DNA from: Uliginosibacterium gangwonense DSM 18521
Lineage (GTDB): Bacteria; Pseudomonadota; Gammaproteobacteria; Burkholderiales; Rhodocyclaceae
Assembly: GCF_000373965.1 (NCBI RefSeq)
Contig: NZ_KB892843.1
Location: 1 to 64,000, forward strand
Reading direction: 5' to 3'
DNA length: 64,000 bases
Below, piece by piece: positions 36,605 through 46,002 of the stretch (its first letter is position 1; every line of letters starts with the position of its first letter). The position numbers and the translations under genes are program-made. The notes under the pieces were generated by a model. It saw only the letters and a list, made by a program, of their open reading frames with translations, had not been told where the DNA came from and did no database searches.

Positions 36605-37002
36605 TAAGCCCTCAAACGCAAGATCTTGTTACGCCTAAAGAAATAGATTTGTAGCGTGTAGACACAATGCCTGAGAACGCAATTGTGGCAAGGATTTATC
36701 GCTTCAATGGGGCGATATACGACAAGAGCAAGCCACAAAAATTAACGGCTCAATGGCTATGCTTTGAAAAGAAGAGCACCACAACACGAAAAAAAGAAGG
36801 TAATACAGAAGGAATAAGTGGGCATTGGGATTTTAAACCGCCCAACAACGTCCAGTCACGCGGTTGTAGCAAGGCGCCCAAGCGCCTTGCTACAAATATT
36901 CACATCATGGTCAGGTAATTCAGGGCGAATTACCACATGACAAGCGAGCGCGACCATGAACAACGGATTTGCGCAAATCCACCACGCCAAACTCCTTGTT
37001 CT
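36605..37002. other. Intergenic stretch between chemoreceptor and moaE
   Basis: About 400 bases hold no convincing gene. A plus-strand open frame (36667-36918, 83 codons) has no ribosome site or family resemblance and ends inside a strong hairpin. The region should carry the chemoreceptor promoter and the moaE terminator. Confidence 0.5.
36864..36895. terminator. Strong hairpin downstream of moaE
   Basis: A 14-base perfect stem (TTGTAGCAAGGCGC at 36864-36877, matched by 36882-36895) with a four-base loop. Read on the minus strand it lies about 110 bases after the moaE stop. No T-run follows, so it may be a terminator-like or REP-like element. Confidence 0.55.
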
Positions 37003-37446
37003 TTACTTGCCCCACTTCTCCAAGGCACTTTCATCGCTGTCACGCGCATCCACCCAGCGCGCACCCTGCTCAGTTTCTTCCTTCTTCCAAAAAGGCGCTC
37101 GGGTCTTGAGGTAATCCATGATGAATTCGCAGGCATCGAATGCTGCGCCACGATGGCGGCTGGCGACGCCAACAAACACGATACGCTCTCCTGGCAACAA
37201 TCGACCGATGCGGTGAATCACACGCACGGCCAGCAGGGGCCAACGCGCCTGAGCCTGACTGACGATATCGGCCAGAGATTTTTCTGTCATGCCAGGGTAA
37301 TGTTCCAGCGTCATAGCTGCCAGCGCATCATCCCCACGCACATAGCCTAAAAACGTAGCCACTGCGCCCACATTGTGGCTCACAGATGCAAGATGTGCTG
37401 TTTCTGCGTCAAGATCAAAATCCGTATGCTGAACGCTGACACTCAT
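37003..37446 (-). CDS. moaE: Molybdopterin synthase catalytic subunit MoaE
   Basis: MoaE transfers sulfur from the MoaD thiocarboxylate to make the dithiolene of molybdopterin. The 147-residue protein shows the family motifs GAVATFLGYVRGDD, LEHYPGMTEK, VRVIHRIGRLLPGERIVFVG and the catalytic-site block EFIMDYLKTRAPFWKKE with conserved lysines. I use the ATG at 37446, with GGAGG five bases upstream inside the end of moaD; longer frames upstream have no family match. It is the last gene of the mobB-moeA-moaD-moaE run. Confidence 0.95.
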   Translation of the reverse strand: MSVSVQHTDFDLDAETAHLASVSHNVGAVATFLGYVRGDDALAAMTLEHYPGMTEKSLADIVSQAQARWPLLAVRVIHRIGRLLPGERIVFVGVASRHRGAAFDACEFIMDYLKTRAPFWKKEETEQGARWVDARDSDESALEKWGK

Positions 37447-37447
37447 C

Positions 37448-37705
37448 CTAGCCTCCTGTAACGGGTGGAAAGAATGCGACCTCATCGCCTTCGGCAATGG
37501 CCGTGTGCGCATGGGCAAGATTCTGGTTGACTGCCGCTCGTATCGCCTGCCCGGCACGCAGCGCAGTCCAATCCCCACCTCTGGCACAGAGCCATTCGCG
37601 CAATGCGCCTGCCGTTGCCACACCGGCAGGCAGGCTCTCCAGCACTTCTTCCGCACATCCTACAGTTTCCCGCAGGCTGGCAAAGTATAGTATTTTTATA
37701 CCCAT
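37448..37705 (-). CDS. moaD: Molybdopterin synthase sulfur carrier subunit MoaD
   Basis: MoaD is a ubiquitin-fold sulfur carrier whose C-terminal glycine is thiocarboxylated. The 85-residue protein starts MGIKILYFASLRETVG and ends EVAFFPPVTGG, with the required Gly-Gly tail. The ATG at 37705 has GGAG upstream; a frame from 37723 is less likely. The stop is one base from the moaE ATG. It follows moeA by 26 bases. Confidence 0.95.
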   Translation of the reverse strand: MGIKILYFASLRETVGCAEEVLESLPAGVATAGALREWLCARGGDWTALRAGQAIRAAVNQNLAHAHTAIAEGDEVAFFPPVTGG

Positions 37706-37731
37706 GACATACTCCACGCCCACTCAGGCAT

Positions 37732-38916
37732 TTATGCTTCCAGAGGAATATACCGCACCAGATCCCCTGCGCAGATAGGTTTCTCCGGTGGGTTATCCAC
37801 CAAACCATCTGCCCAGGCGCAAGAGCTGAGTACCCCACTGCCCTGCTTGGGGAACAAATCCAGGCCGCCGTTTTCGTTGCGACGTACCCGCAAAAACTCA
37901 CGCACAATTGCCGCACGCGGCCAGTTAAAATCAGCGCGCATGCAAATGGCACGCGGCACACAATCCTGATCCCCCTGGCATTTTTTCAAATAAGGACGCG
38001 CCAGCATCAAGAAAGTTGCATAACTGGACACCGGGTTGCCCGGCAAACCAATAAAAGGCGTTTGCGCTACCCGCCCAAATGCAAAGGGCTTGCCGGGTTT
38101 GATGGCGATCTTCCAGGTCTCAAGCGCTCCTTCTGCCTGCAGGGCAGCCTTGATGTGATCTTCCTCGCCAGCGGAAACACCGCCGCAGGTGATGACAAGG
38201 TCGTGGTTTGCAGCCGCCTGCCGAAGCGCAGCCCGCGTGGCTTCCAGATTGTCCGGAACAATCCCCAGGTCGGTGATCTCACAACCCAATGCACCCAGGA
38301 GGCCATGCAGCACATAGCGGTTAGAGTTATAGATTGTACCGGGAAGCAAAGCCTCACCGGGCATCAACAACTCATCCCCGGTAAAGAACACCGCCACCCG
38401 CAGACGGGCATATACCTTGACCTTTGCAATCCCCACTGAAGCAATCAAGCCCATATGTGCAGCACCCAGGCGCGTGCCTTGCGGCAACACTTCGGCACCC
38501 TGAGCAATATCCTCGCCCGCACGGCGAACATTCTCGCCAAGAGTGGGTAGCGTATCCAGACATATGCCTTCGGCTTGAACCCGGACTTTTTCCTGCATCA
38601 CCACGGCATCTGCGCCTGTGGGAATCGGTGCCCCGGTAAAGATGCGGGCGACACTCCCCGCTGCCAAGGGGACTGGCACACTACCAGCTGGAATACGTTG
38701 ACCAACCGGCAAACAGACATCTGACGCATTGAAGTCTGATACGCGTACTGCATAACCATCCATCGCCGAATTATCTGCGGGCGGTACATTGATGGGGGAA
38801 ACCACAGCCTGGGCCAACACCCGCCCCAGGGCCTGATGGACAGGTACCATTTCGCTGCGCTCAACTGGCTTAGCTGCAGCAAGAAGGGTTGAGAGGGCTT
38901 CGTCGTAACTGAGCAT
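37732..38916 (-). CDS. moeA: Molybdopterin molybdenumtransferase MoeA
   Basis: MoeA inserts molybdate into adenylated molybdopterin. The 394-residue protein has the expected blocks: AVVSPINVPPADNSAMDGYA near residue 38, GSVARIFTGAPIPTGADAVV near 85, VAVFFTGDELL near 175, and DLVITCGGVSAGEEDHI near 245 with the acidic metal-site region. FAFGRVAQTPFIGLPGNPVS follows near 280. It lies 40 bases downstream of mobB and 26 bases upstream of moaD in one run. The cofactor pathway genes moaA, moaC and mogA are not in this window. Confidence 0.95.
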   Translation of the reverse strand: MLSYDEALSTLLAAAKPVERSEMVPVHQALGRVLAQAVVSPINVPPADNSAMDGYAVRVSDFNASDVCLPVGQRIPAGSVPVPLAAGSVARIFTGAPIPTGADAVVMQEKVRVQAEGICLDTLPTLGENVRRAGEDIAQGAEVLPQGTRLGAAHMGLIASVGIAKVKVYARLRVAVFFTGDELLMPGEALLPGTIYNSNRYVLHGLLGALGCEITDLGIVPDNLEATRAALRQAAANHDLVITCGGVSAGEEDHIKAALQAEGALETWKIAIKPGKPFAFGRVAQTPFIGLPGNPVSSYATFLMLARPYLKKCQGDQDCVPRAICMRADFNWPRAAIVREFLRVRRNENGGLDLFPKQGSGVLSSCAWADGLVDNPPEKPICAGDLVRYIPLEA

Positions 38917-38956
38917 AATATTTATTCCTGGGGTCGTCCAAGTTCAGGCGACACGT

Positions 38957-39472
38957 TCAACACATTCGTTGAGCGCTGCAAGCCAAACCCGTGTAGTTCA
39001 ACACAAAATCAGCAATCTCTGGGGGATTGTTCAAATCCAGCACCGGCAAGCCAACATCCAAGGCAACATCGCTGGCAATCGCCAGCACATTCGGGCAATC
39101 CGCGTGAAAGAAAGGTTTGCCGACCGCAGGGCGATACACTTCAATCTTGGGCAAATCAGCCGTCTTGAACCCTTCAACCACTACCAGATCGCACGGAGCA
39201 AGACGAGCGATCAATTCATCAAGCGAAGGTGGCTGACTTTCATCCAGCTCGCGCATCAACGCCCAGCGGTGAGCCCCCGCCAGCATCACCTCGGCCGCAC
39301 CCGCCGTGCGAAAACGGTGGGAATCTTTGCCAGGACGATCCAGGTCAAAGCCGTGGTGGGTATGCTTGACGAGCGACACACGCAGTCCCCTTGCAATCAG
39401 TAAGGGAATGAGCTGCTCAATCAGCGTTGTTTTACCCGAACCAGACCAGCCTGCAAATCCGAAAGCCTTCAT
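38957..39472 (-). CDS. mobB: Molybdopterin-guanine dinucleotide biosynthesis adaptor MobB
   Basis: MobB is a small GTP-binding protein that helps formation of the guanine dinucleotide form of the molybdenum cofactor. The 171-residue product opens with MKAFGFAGWSGSGKTTLIEQ (P-loop GWSGSGKT), then LVKHTHHGFDLDRPGKDSHR and VVVEGFKTADLPKIEVYR, all conserved in MobB. MobA is not seen nearby. It is divergent from the lipoprotein gene at 39611, with 138 bases between them. Confidence 0.94.
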   Translation of the reverse strand: MKAFGFAGWSGSGKTTLIEQLIPLLIARGLRVSLVKHTHHGFDLDRPGKDSHRFRTAGAAEVMLAGAHRWALMRELDESQPPSLDELIARLAPCDLVVVEGFKTADLPKIEVYRPAVGKPFFHADCPNVLAIASDVALDVGLPVLDLNNPPEIADFVLNYTGLACSAQRMC

Positions 39473-39610
39473 GCGATTACATGGTGCGAAGAAGAGCGGG
39501 CATTGTATGCCTGCTGGCGTCTTCCTGCCTACGCACGGATTACCGGTTCCCCAAGAATGGACAAGCTCGCATACAATGCTTTACACAGAAAATACACGTG
39601 GGGAACCTCC

Positions 39611-40279
39611 ATGCGACAGTTTGGGCGCACATTAGCGCTACTGATAGGTGCCATCATCATGCTTGGCGCATGCAGCTCACAACCCGAAGTCCAGACCGAA
39701 GCCCTGCCCATTGCCAAGAAACAGCGCTGGTATTGGATGGGAAGCACGTCTTACCTCGACTATATCGGCCCGCCGCATGCCGCAGACTATTGGATAGAGA
39801 TCGGCGACGACTGGATGGGGCTGGGCAACAGCCAGGCCACTATCCACACAGCCTGCAAACAGGCCGTCGCCAATGCCACCACCACGAAGCAGGGGCGTTT
39901 GTGGCTCAAGGGGATCTCTGCCAAGCAGGTCAGCTGCTCGGCAGATAAGCTAGAAGCAGCCTTTATCAAGCAGCTCACCCGGATCAGCATCACCGAGCAA
40001 TGGGGAGATGTGCTGCGCATCACCCTGGATCAATACGGCGACGCCATGTATTTCTCCCGCAACCCGGAAGCGGGTTTTGCCTCCTACCGCTGCAGCGCAA
40101 CCGAATCCCTGGCCGCTATCACCTCAGGCGCCACGTTAAGCGTCTGGCTAGGCGACAAATTCAACCAGATCAAGGAACCCGGTGTCGCAAGCTCCGCAGC
40201 CCAAGCGAGCGAACACAGCAGCCTTCAGCAAAGTGAAGATGCCCTGGCAGCCAACTGCCGCAAGATGTTCCCGCTCTAA
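39611..40279 (+). CDS. Lipoprotein of unknown function
   Basis: The 222-residue product has a clear lipobox (LALLIGAIIMLGAC, cysteine at 21) and is likely anchored in the outer membrane. The mature part has WYWMGSTSYLDYIGP, a region with three cysteines that could form disulfides, and a central TTKQGRLWLKGISAKQVSC stretch that looks beta-rich. I do not recognise the family. The ATG at 39611 has only a modest ribosome site (GGAAC). A rho-independent terminator follows 27 bases downstream, so it is a single-gene unit. Neighbouring molybdenum and lysine pathway genes give no functional hint. Confidence 0.75.
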   Translation: MRQFGRTLALLIGAIIMLGACSSQPEVQTEALPIAKKQRWYWMGSTSYLDYIGPPHAADYWIEIGDDWMGLGNSQATIHTACKQAVANATTTKQGRLWLKGISAKQVSCSADKLEAAFIKQLTRISITEQWGDVLRITLDQYGDAMYFSRNPEAGFASYRCSATESLAAITSGATLSVWLGDKFNQIKEPGVASSAAQASEHSSLQQSEDALAANCRKMFPL

Positions 40280-40305
40280 ACCCTCGCCCATGCGGCTCGC
40301 TGACG

Positions 40306-40336
40306 CAAAAAAGCCACGATCGGGTCGTGGCTTTTT
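40306..40336 (+). terminator. Rho-independent terminator
   Basis: Stem GCCACGA/TCGTGGC with a five-base loop, an A-run before and a T-run after. It ends the lipoprotein gene and can also stop dapB on the opposite strand. Confidence 0.9.
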
Positions 40337-40357
40337 GATGTTTATCGCCAGAAAAAC

Positions 40358-41197
<840 letters not shown>

Positions 41198-41623
41198 TTA
41201 TTTTGCCTCGGTGGCAGGCGGCACATCCAGGTCCAGCGCATGCGGCACGGCAGACGCAGGCACCTCATTGGGGATAGGGTCCATCGCCCGGATGTCGATA
41301 TTGCTGACCTTGCCATCAGCAAAAGACACTACCATATGGCGGCGAATCTTCTCACCGCCGTTGCCGGGGGTATAAAGATAGATGTAATCCCAGCGGTTCG
41401 CATGGAAACCATCGACCAGTAAGGGGGCCCCCAAAAGCGAGCGCACCTGTTCCTGCGGCATGCCAGTTTTGATCCGGGCCACGCTCTCAGAGGTGATGTA
41501 GTTCCCCTGCTGGACATCAATCTTGAATGGAAAGCGGGAGCAGGCAGGCAGCGCCACCAGAGAACCCATCACAAGCAAGCCGGTACACACACGGACTGAA
41601 GTACGAATAATTTGAGGCAGCAT
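41198..41623 (-). CDS. bamE: Outer membrane assembly lipoprotein BamE (SmpA/OmlA)
   Basis: BamE is a small lipoprotein of the BAM complex that inserts beta-barrel proteins. The 141-residue product has a lipobox (VMGSLVALPAC) and the BamE fold segments QQGNYITSESVARIKTGM, VRSLLGAPLLVDGFHANRW and YIYLYTPGNGGEKIRRHMVV. The tail is Pro/Ala rich and longer than the E. coli protein. I use the ATG at 41623 (MLPQIIRTS), which gives a normal signal peptide; a frame from 41692 would add 23 unlikely residues. Divergent from fur. Confidence 0.94.
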   Translation of the reverse strand: MLPQIIRTSVRVCTGLLVMGSLVALPACSRFPFKIDVQQGNYITSESVARIKTGMPQEQVRSLLGAPLLVDGFHANRWDYIYLYTPGNGGEKIRRHMVVSFADGKVSNIDIRAMDPIPNEVPASAVPHALDLDVPPATEAK

Positions 41624-41747
41624 CTGACCAATGAGTAAGTAACCCCGGCTTGGGCCAAGTAGAATAGGAGGCAAGCCGAAATGCGTTTCCAAGAATAAGC
41701 GGCCGACTATATCATACGCAACGCTTTACAACCCAGCAGGAGAAGAC

Positions 41748-42182
41748 ATGGTTACACCTGAAAACCTCAAGAATATGGGCCTGAAGGCAACTTTGCCTCG
41801 CCTAAAGATTCTTGACCTGTTCCATCGCTCAGAAGACCGCCATCTGAGCGCTGAGGATGTCTATCGCCTACTCCTGGCAGAACAGATCGATGTGGGCTTG
41901 GCCACCATCTATCGCGTTCTGACCCAGTTTGAGCAAGCCGGACTACTCAAGCGTCTGCACTTTGAGTCAGGCAAAGCCGTTTTCGAACTCGACAGCGGCA
42001 ATCACCACGACCACATTGTATGCGTTGACTGCGGCCACGTCGAAGAGTTCTACGACGCGCAAATTGAAGCGCGACAAAATGAGATTGCTGCCGAACGTGG
42101 CTTCAAGGTGCGCGAACACGCAATGCATCTGTATGTGGAATGCCTGAACCCGAACTGCGCGCGGCGCACAGCCAAGAAATAA
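41748..42182 (+). CDS. fur: Ferric uptake regulator Fur
   Basis: Fur is the iron-responsive repressor. The 144-residue product has the winged-helix domain ([20 protein letters not shown], then [20 protein letters not shown]) and the metal-binding dimerisation domain with [18 protein letters not shown]-terminal cysteine pair (ECLNPNC) follows. GGAG precedes the ATG. It is followed by a terminator at 42201. Confidence 0.97.
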   Translation: MVTPENLKNMGLKATLPRLKILDLFHRSEDRHLSAEDVYRLLLAEQIDVGLATIYRVLTQFEQAGLLKRLHFESGKAVFELDSGNHHDHIVCVDCGHVEEFYDAQIEARQNEIAAERGFKVREHAMHLYVECLNPNCARRTAKK

Positions 42183-42200
42183 GCTGCAACGAATCGCTCC

Positions 42201-42227
42201 ATGCCCCCGCAGGCTTGGCGGGGGCAT
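42201..42227. terminator. Rho-independent terminator between fur and kdgK
   Basis: A 10-base stem (ATGCCCCCGC/GCGGGGGCAT) with a seven-base loop, between the convergent 3' ends of fur and the sugar kinase gene. The T-run is short. Confidence 0.75.
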
Positions 42228-42249
42228 CTTCCAGCCGTTCTAATGTGGG

Positions 42250-43197
42250 TCAGACGAAGAAGAAGACCGGCATTGCTTCTTTGGGGATGATGGCGCCAGG
42301 GTGCTGGATCACAATCGAAGCGATCTTGTTGCCTGAACGGGCGGAGACTTCCGGGTTCATTCCCTGCATCCGCGCCGCCAGATAGCCCCCTGCAAACGAA
42401 TCCCCTGCCCCTGTGGTATCGACCACCTTGGCCACCTTGAAGGCAGGCACCGTCACAATCTCATCCTGCCCGGCCACGCGTACCATGGTGGGTGCAGCAC
42501 CACGCTTGATCACCACCTCACGCGGCGGCAAGGAGAAGGCATGGCGAACAGCGGCCTCTTCATCGGGAATATCGTAGAGCAGTTGGTTGTCGTCCAGCGT
42601 GATCATGCACATGTCGCAACTGGCAAACGCACGGTCGTACCAGAGACGTGCATCGGCATGCCCGTTGGCCCAGAGGCGGGGACGATAGTTGTTGTCGAAG
42701 AATACCTGCCCGCCTTTGGCGCGGAACTTGTCGATGAGCTTGAACAAGCGTTCGCGCCCTGAAACCGGCAACACCGCCAAACTGATCCCGCTGAAATACA
42801 ACGCATCCAGATTGTCCAGCGCATCTTCGAGCAGACAGGAAGGGCCTTCAAAGTAGCCCTTCGCCGCGCTGGAGTCCCGCCAGTAATAGAAGGTACGCTC
42901 CCCGGTTTCATCCACCTGGATTGTGTACAAGCCCGGCATCCGCCCGGCTTCACGCTTGACCAACCCGGTATCGATCCCCTCCTGCTGCCACGCTGCCACC
43001 ATGGCATCGCTGTAGGCATCGGTACCCAGCTGTGTCGCGTAGGCCACTTCAATGCCTGCGTCTGCGCCCAGGCGGGCCAGATAGACTGCGGTATTCAGCG
43101 TATCACCACCAAAATTCTGATGCATCACGCCAAACATCTGGCCACGCAGCTCGATCATGCATTCGCCAAGCAGCGCAATACGACATTTCTTTTCCAT
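42250..43197 (-). CDS. kdgK: 2-dehydro-3-deoxygluconokinase (PfkB family)
   Basis: The enzyme phosphorylates 2-keto-3-deoxygluconate in uronate and pectin breakdown or Entner-Doudoroff-type metabolism. The 315-residue product has RIALLGECMIELRG, NFGGDTLNTAVYLARLG, the KDG-kinase-type segment RMPGLYTIQVDETGERTFYY with WRDSSAAKGYF, and the catalytic DTTGAGDSFAGGYL. I prefer the ATG at 43197 (MEKKCRIALLGE) over one at 43206; ribosome sites do not separate them. Other genes of the pathway are not nearby. Substrate is inferred from the motif pattern. Confidence 0.85.
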   Translation of the reverse strand: MEKKCRIALLGECMIELRGQMFGVMHQNFGGDTLNTAVYLARLGADAGIEVAYATQLGTDAYSDAMVAAWQQEGIDTGLVKREAGRMPGLYTIQVDETGERTFYYWRDSSAAKGYFEGPSCLLEDALDNLDALYFSGISLAVLPVSGRERLFKLIDKFRAKGGQVFFDNNYRPRLWANGHADARLWYDRAFASCDMCMITLDDNQLLYDIPDEEAAVRHAFSLPPREVVIKRGAAPTMVRVAGQDEIVTVPAFKVAKVVDTTGAGDSFAGGYLAARMQGMNPEVSARSGNKIASIVIQHPGAIIPKEAMPVFFFV

Positions 43198-43406
43198 CGG
43201 TTCCATTCCAGCAAAGAGTGAAATCAGGTGTCAGCACGGACGCTCAGGCAAATCAACGGAATTTGTCAGACACATTCGTGAGGCGCCAGTTTAATCAAGT
43301 TTCGCCCAATGCGAAGCCCCCTTGTCGGCATGGAAGGACACAACTGACAAAAATCAAGAATTCTGGTTAACCTGTAGGCGTGGAACGCTATTTCTTCAAG
43401 CAATAA

Positions 43407-43655
43407 TCAATCAAGCAAGTCCGTCATTTGTTCATCCTGCTGCACAAACCGACGATCAAGAACTGGTGCCTGCCCATTGAGGTTGCGCAAGAACAAATGG
43501 ATCACCAGCGCGCCAAGCAAGGGGAGCAGCCAGATCAGACAGATCTGGGCCACTTTCTGAGTGGTGGTCAGCTCCGTACTCGCCAGCAGGCGCCAGGAGA
43601 CAAAGAGTTGAAACCCCAAAACCAGAAGCACCAGTACCAGCATGAAGCCATCCAT
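43407..43655 (-). CDS. Small inner-membrane protein, function unknown
   Basis: The 82-residue product has two predicted membrane helices: FMLVLVLLVLGFQLFVSW (residues 4-21) and AQICLIWLLPLLGALVIHLFL (about 36-56). A soluble acidic tail (QQDEQMTDLLD) follows. The ATG at 43655 has GGAGG a few bases upstream; longer frames to 43742 are less likely. I do not recognise the family beyond a PLDc_N-like helix pattern. It lies alone between kdgK and the flavoenzyme gene. Confidence 0.65.
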   Translation of the reverse strand: MDGFMLVLVLLVLGFQLFVSWRLLASTELTTTQKVAQICLIWLLPLLGALVIHLFLRNLNGQAPVLDRRFVQQDEQMTDLLD

Positions 43656-43777
43656 AGCCCCTCCCGAATCCACCCGCGCATCGCCACCATGGCGAGCTTG
43701 AGATGGACTATACCTACCTGCGCAAAAAGAAAAAGGGGCCATGGCAAGCCCATGACCCCCTGATTGCCTGTTGCAGA

Positions 43778-45775
43778 TCAGATCCCGCGTGCTACCTCGT
43801 AGGCATCCCAGATTGCATACATGATGTTCTGCACCTTGCGTGCATCCCCAAACACGTAGGATTCGCCCACCTTGTTGCGCACCGTTTCGTACAGGCTGCG
43901 CTCAGAGGTGTAGCCCACCGCGATGATTGCCGAATCGGCGGCCACCACGGTTTCCTTGTCGCCCGTCTTGACGATGAAGCCACCTTCGGTTGGTGCCGCA
44001 ACGTAACTGGAGCACATCACCGGAATACGCTTGTAGTGGAGCAGATCGTGCAGCATGTCGTGATTGGCATGGCACAACGGGCCCGCCAGCGCCAGGATAT
44101 CTTTCTGCATTTCAACAATGGTGACATCCTTACCTTGGTCGTGCAGCCAAAGCGCAGTTTCACAGCCCACCAGCCCGGCGCCGATCACGATGGTCTTCTC
44201 ACCCGCCTGCTTGACCCCGTTGAGCACATCTTCAGCCGTATAGACGTTTTCCGCGTCCCCAATCTTCAGCACCTTGGGGCGTGATCCGGTTGCCACAATC
44301 AGCACGTCGGGCTGGGATTTGCTAATGGAATCCTCAGTCACCTTGGTATTGAAGACCAGCGGCACTTTCAACGCGCGCAACTCACGCTCATACCAATCAA
44401 TCAGGGCATGATCATCTTCCTTGAAGTCAGGTACGCCACCCGGAATCACCACCCCGCCCAGGCGATCAGACTGTTCGTAGAGCGTAACTGCGTGGCCACG
44501 CAGGGCACAGACACGTGCAGCCTCCATCCCGGCCACACCACCGCCAACAATCATCACATTTTTCTTTTCCAGCGCAGGCACAATGGGGTAATCACTCTCA
44601 CGCCCACAAGCCGGATTCACCGCGCAGGAAATCTGCGCGTAGGTCGCCAAGCGGCCCATGCAGCCTTCCTGGCAGGACAGACACGGGCGGATGCGATCAA
44701 TCTTGCCCGTGCGAACCTTGTTGGGTAGTGCCGGGTCTGCCAACAGCGGGCGGGCCAAGCCAATCATGTCAGTCTGCCCCTTCTCGATGGCAGCGACAGC
44801 CAGATCAGGATTATCCATGCGCCCAGCGGTGATGATGGGCACCTTCAGATGCTGTTTGAGTATCTCGTTGTACGGCAGGTACAGCCCCTTGGCCTGATAC
44901 ATGGGCGGATGGCTCCAGTACCACGAATCGTAGGAACCTACATCACCATTGAAGGCATCGTACCCGGCAGCTTCCAGCAGCTTCGCGGCTTCGATCCCCT
45001 CTTCAATGTCACGGCCCTTCTCTTCAAACTCCTCACCCGGCAGCGCCCCGGAACACCAATCCTTGATGAAGCTCTTGATGCTGTAGCGTAGCGACACGGG
45101 GAAGTCTTCACCGCAGCGGGCCTTGATCGCCTGAACGATTTCAACCGCAAAACGCAGGCGGTTTTCCAGGCTGCCGCCGTATTCATCGGTACGTTGGTTG
45201 AACATTGAGATGGCAAACTGGTCAAGCAGATAGCCTTCATGCACCGCATGGATTTCAATGCCATCAAAGCCTGCCTTCTTGGCAATTTCAGCCGAATCGG
45301 CAAACTTGCGTACGTAGGTGTGAATCTCCTCAATCGTCAATTCACGACAGGTCACCCCCTTGATCCAGCGATGGGGAATGGGCGACGGTGCCACTGCGGT
45401 ATTGCCAACGATGGAAGGGATGCTGACCCGGCCAAACCCGGCAGAGAGTTGCAAGAAAATCCGCGCATCATAGGCATGGATGCGCTCGGTCATGATCTTG
45501 CCGGTCTTGATGAAATTCAGCGGATTGAGCGTTGGGCATGGCATCGAGGGCAAGGCACACTTCTCGATTTCATTTTCCACCATCGTCACGCCTGTCATCA
45601 GCAGGCCGGTGCCGCCCTTGGCACGCTCCACATAGTATTCAACGCCGCGATAGTTGTAGGAGCCATCCGGGTCGCACAAGCCACCAGGGCCCATGGGCGC
45701 CATCACATAGCGGTTCTTGATTTCCAGCTTGCCGATGCGGATCGGCGAAAAAAGCACTTCGTGTTTCTTGTCCAT
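43778..45775 (-). CDS. Iron-sulfur flavoenzyme of the old yellow enzyme/2,4-dienoyl-CoA reductase family
   Basis: The 665-residue product has an N-terminal FMN-binding TIM barrel (start LFSPIRIGKLEIKNRYVMAP). A C-X2-C-X3-C-X11-C cluster for a 4Fe-4S centre lies near residue 340 on the 45775 start. A C-terminal FAD/NAD domain carries VMIVGGGVAGMEAARV and IVIGAGLVGCETALWL. The layout matches FadH, 2-enoate reductases and related enzymes, so it reduces an activated double bond or similar substrate; the exact one is unknown. I use the ATG at 45775 with GGTGAG upstream; a frame to 45847 adds unmatched residues. A LysR gene lies upstream on the same strand, 227 bases away, and may control it. Confidence 0.85.
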   Translation of the reverse strand: MDKKHEVLFSPIRIGKLEIKNRYVMAPMGPGGLCDPDGSYNYRGVEYYVERAKGGTGLLMTGVTMVENEIEKCALPSMPCPTLNPLNFIKTGKIMTERIHAYDARIFLQLSAGFGRVSIPSIVGNTAVAPSPIPHRWIKGVTCRELTIEEIHTYVRKFADSAEIAKKAGFDGIEIHAVHEGYLLDQFAISMFNQRTDEYGGSLENRLRFAVEIVQAIKARCGEDFPVSLRYSIKSFIKDWCSGALPGEEFEEKGRDIEEGIEAAKLLEAAGYDAFNGDVGSYDSWYWSHPPMYQAKGLYLPYNEILKQHLKVPIITAGRMDNPDLAVAAIEKGQTDMIGLARPLLADPALPNKVRTGKIDRIRPCLSCQEGCMGRLATYAQISCAVNPACGRESDYPIVPALEKKNVMIVGGGVAGMEAARVCALRGHAVTLYEQSDRLGGVVIPGGVPDFKEDDHALIDWYERELRALKVPLVFNTKVTEDSISKSQPDVLIVATGSRPKVLKIGDAENVYTAEDVLNGVKQAGEKTIVIGAGLVGCETALWLHDQGKDVTIVEMQKDILALAGPLCHANHDMLHDLLHYKRIPVMCSSYVAAPTEGGFIVKTGDKETVVAADSAIIAVGYTSERSLYETVRNKVGESYVFGDARKVQNIMYAIWDAYEVARGI

Positions 45776-46002
45776 GAACGTCTCACCATAGGATGTAGCA
45801 AAAGCGGTCTCTGTCTGGACGGTTGGATGAACCATTTTCTCGCGCATTCAGGCGCAAAGGTTCCTGTCTCATTATGCTGACCAAGCCCCACCAAAGGAGC
45901 TATCAGGCTTGTTCTATAAGAGAAATACTAGGAGTGCCTCAGACGAAAGAACAGTTCAAAGATCCGCACAAAAACATCGAAATTTTCGATGTGTTGCCAC
46001 GC

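Noticed and set aside
36667-36918. 83-codon plus-strand frame between chemoreceptor and moaE
   Set aside because: Runs through a strong hairpin, lacks a ribosome site and has no motif.
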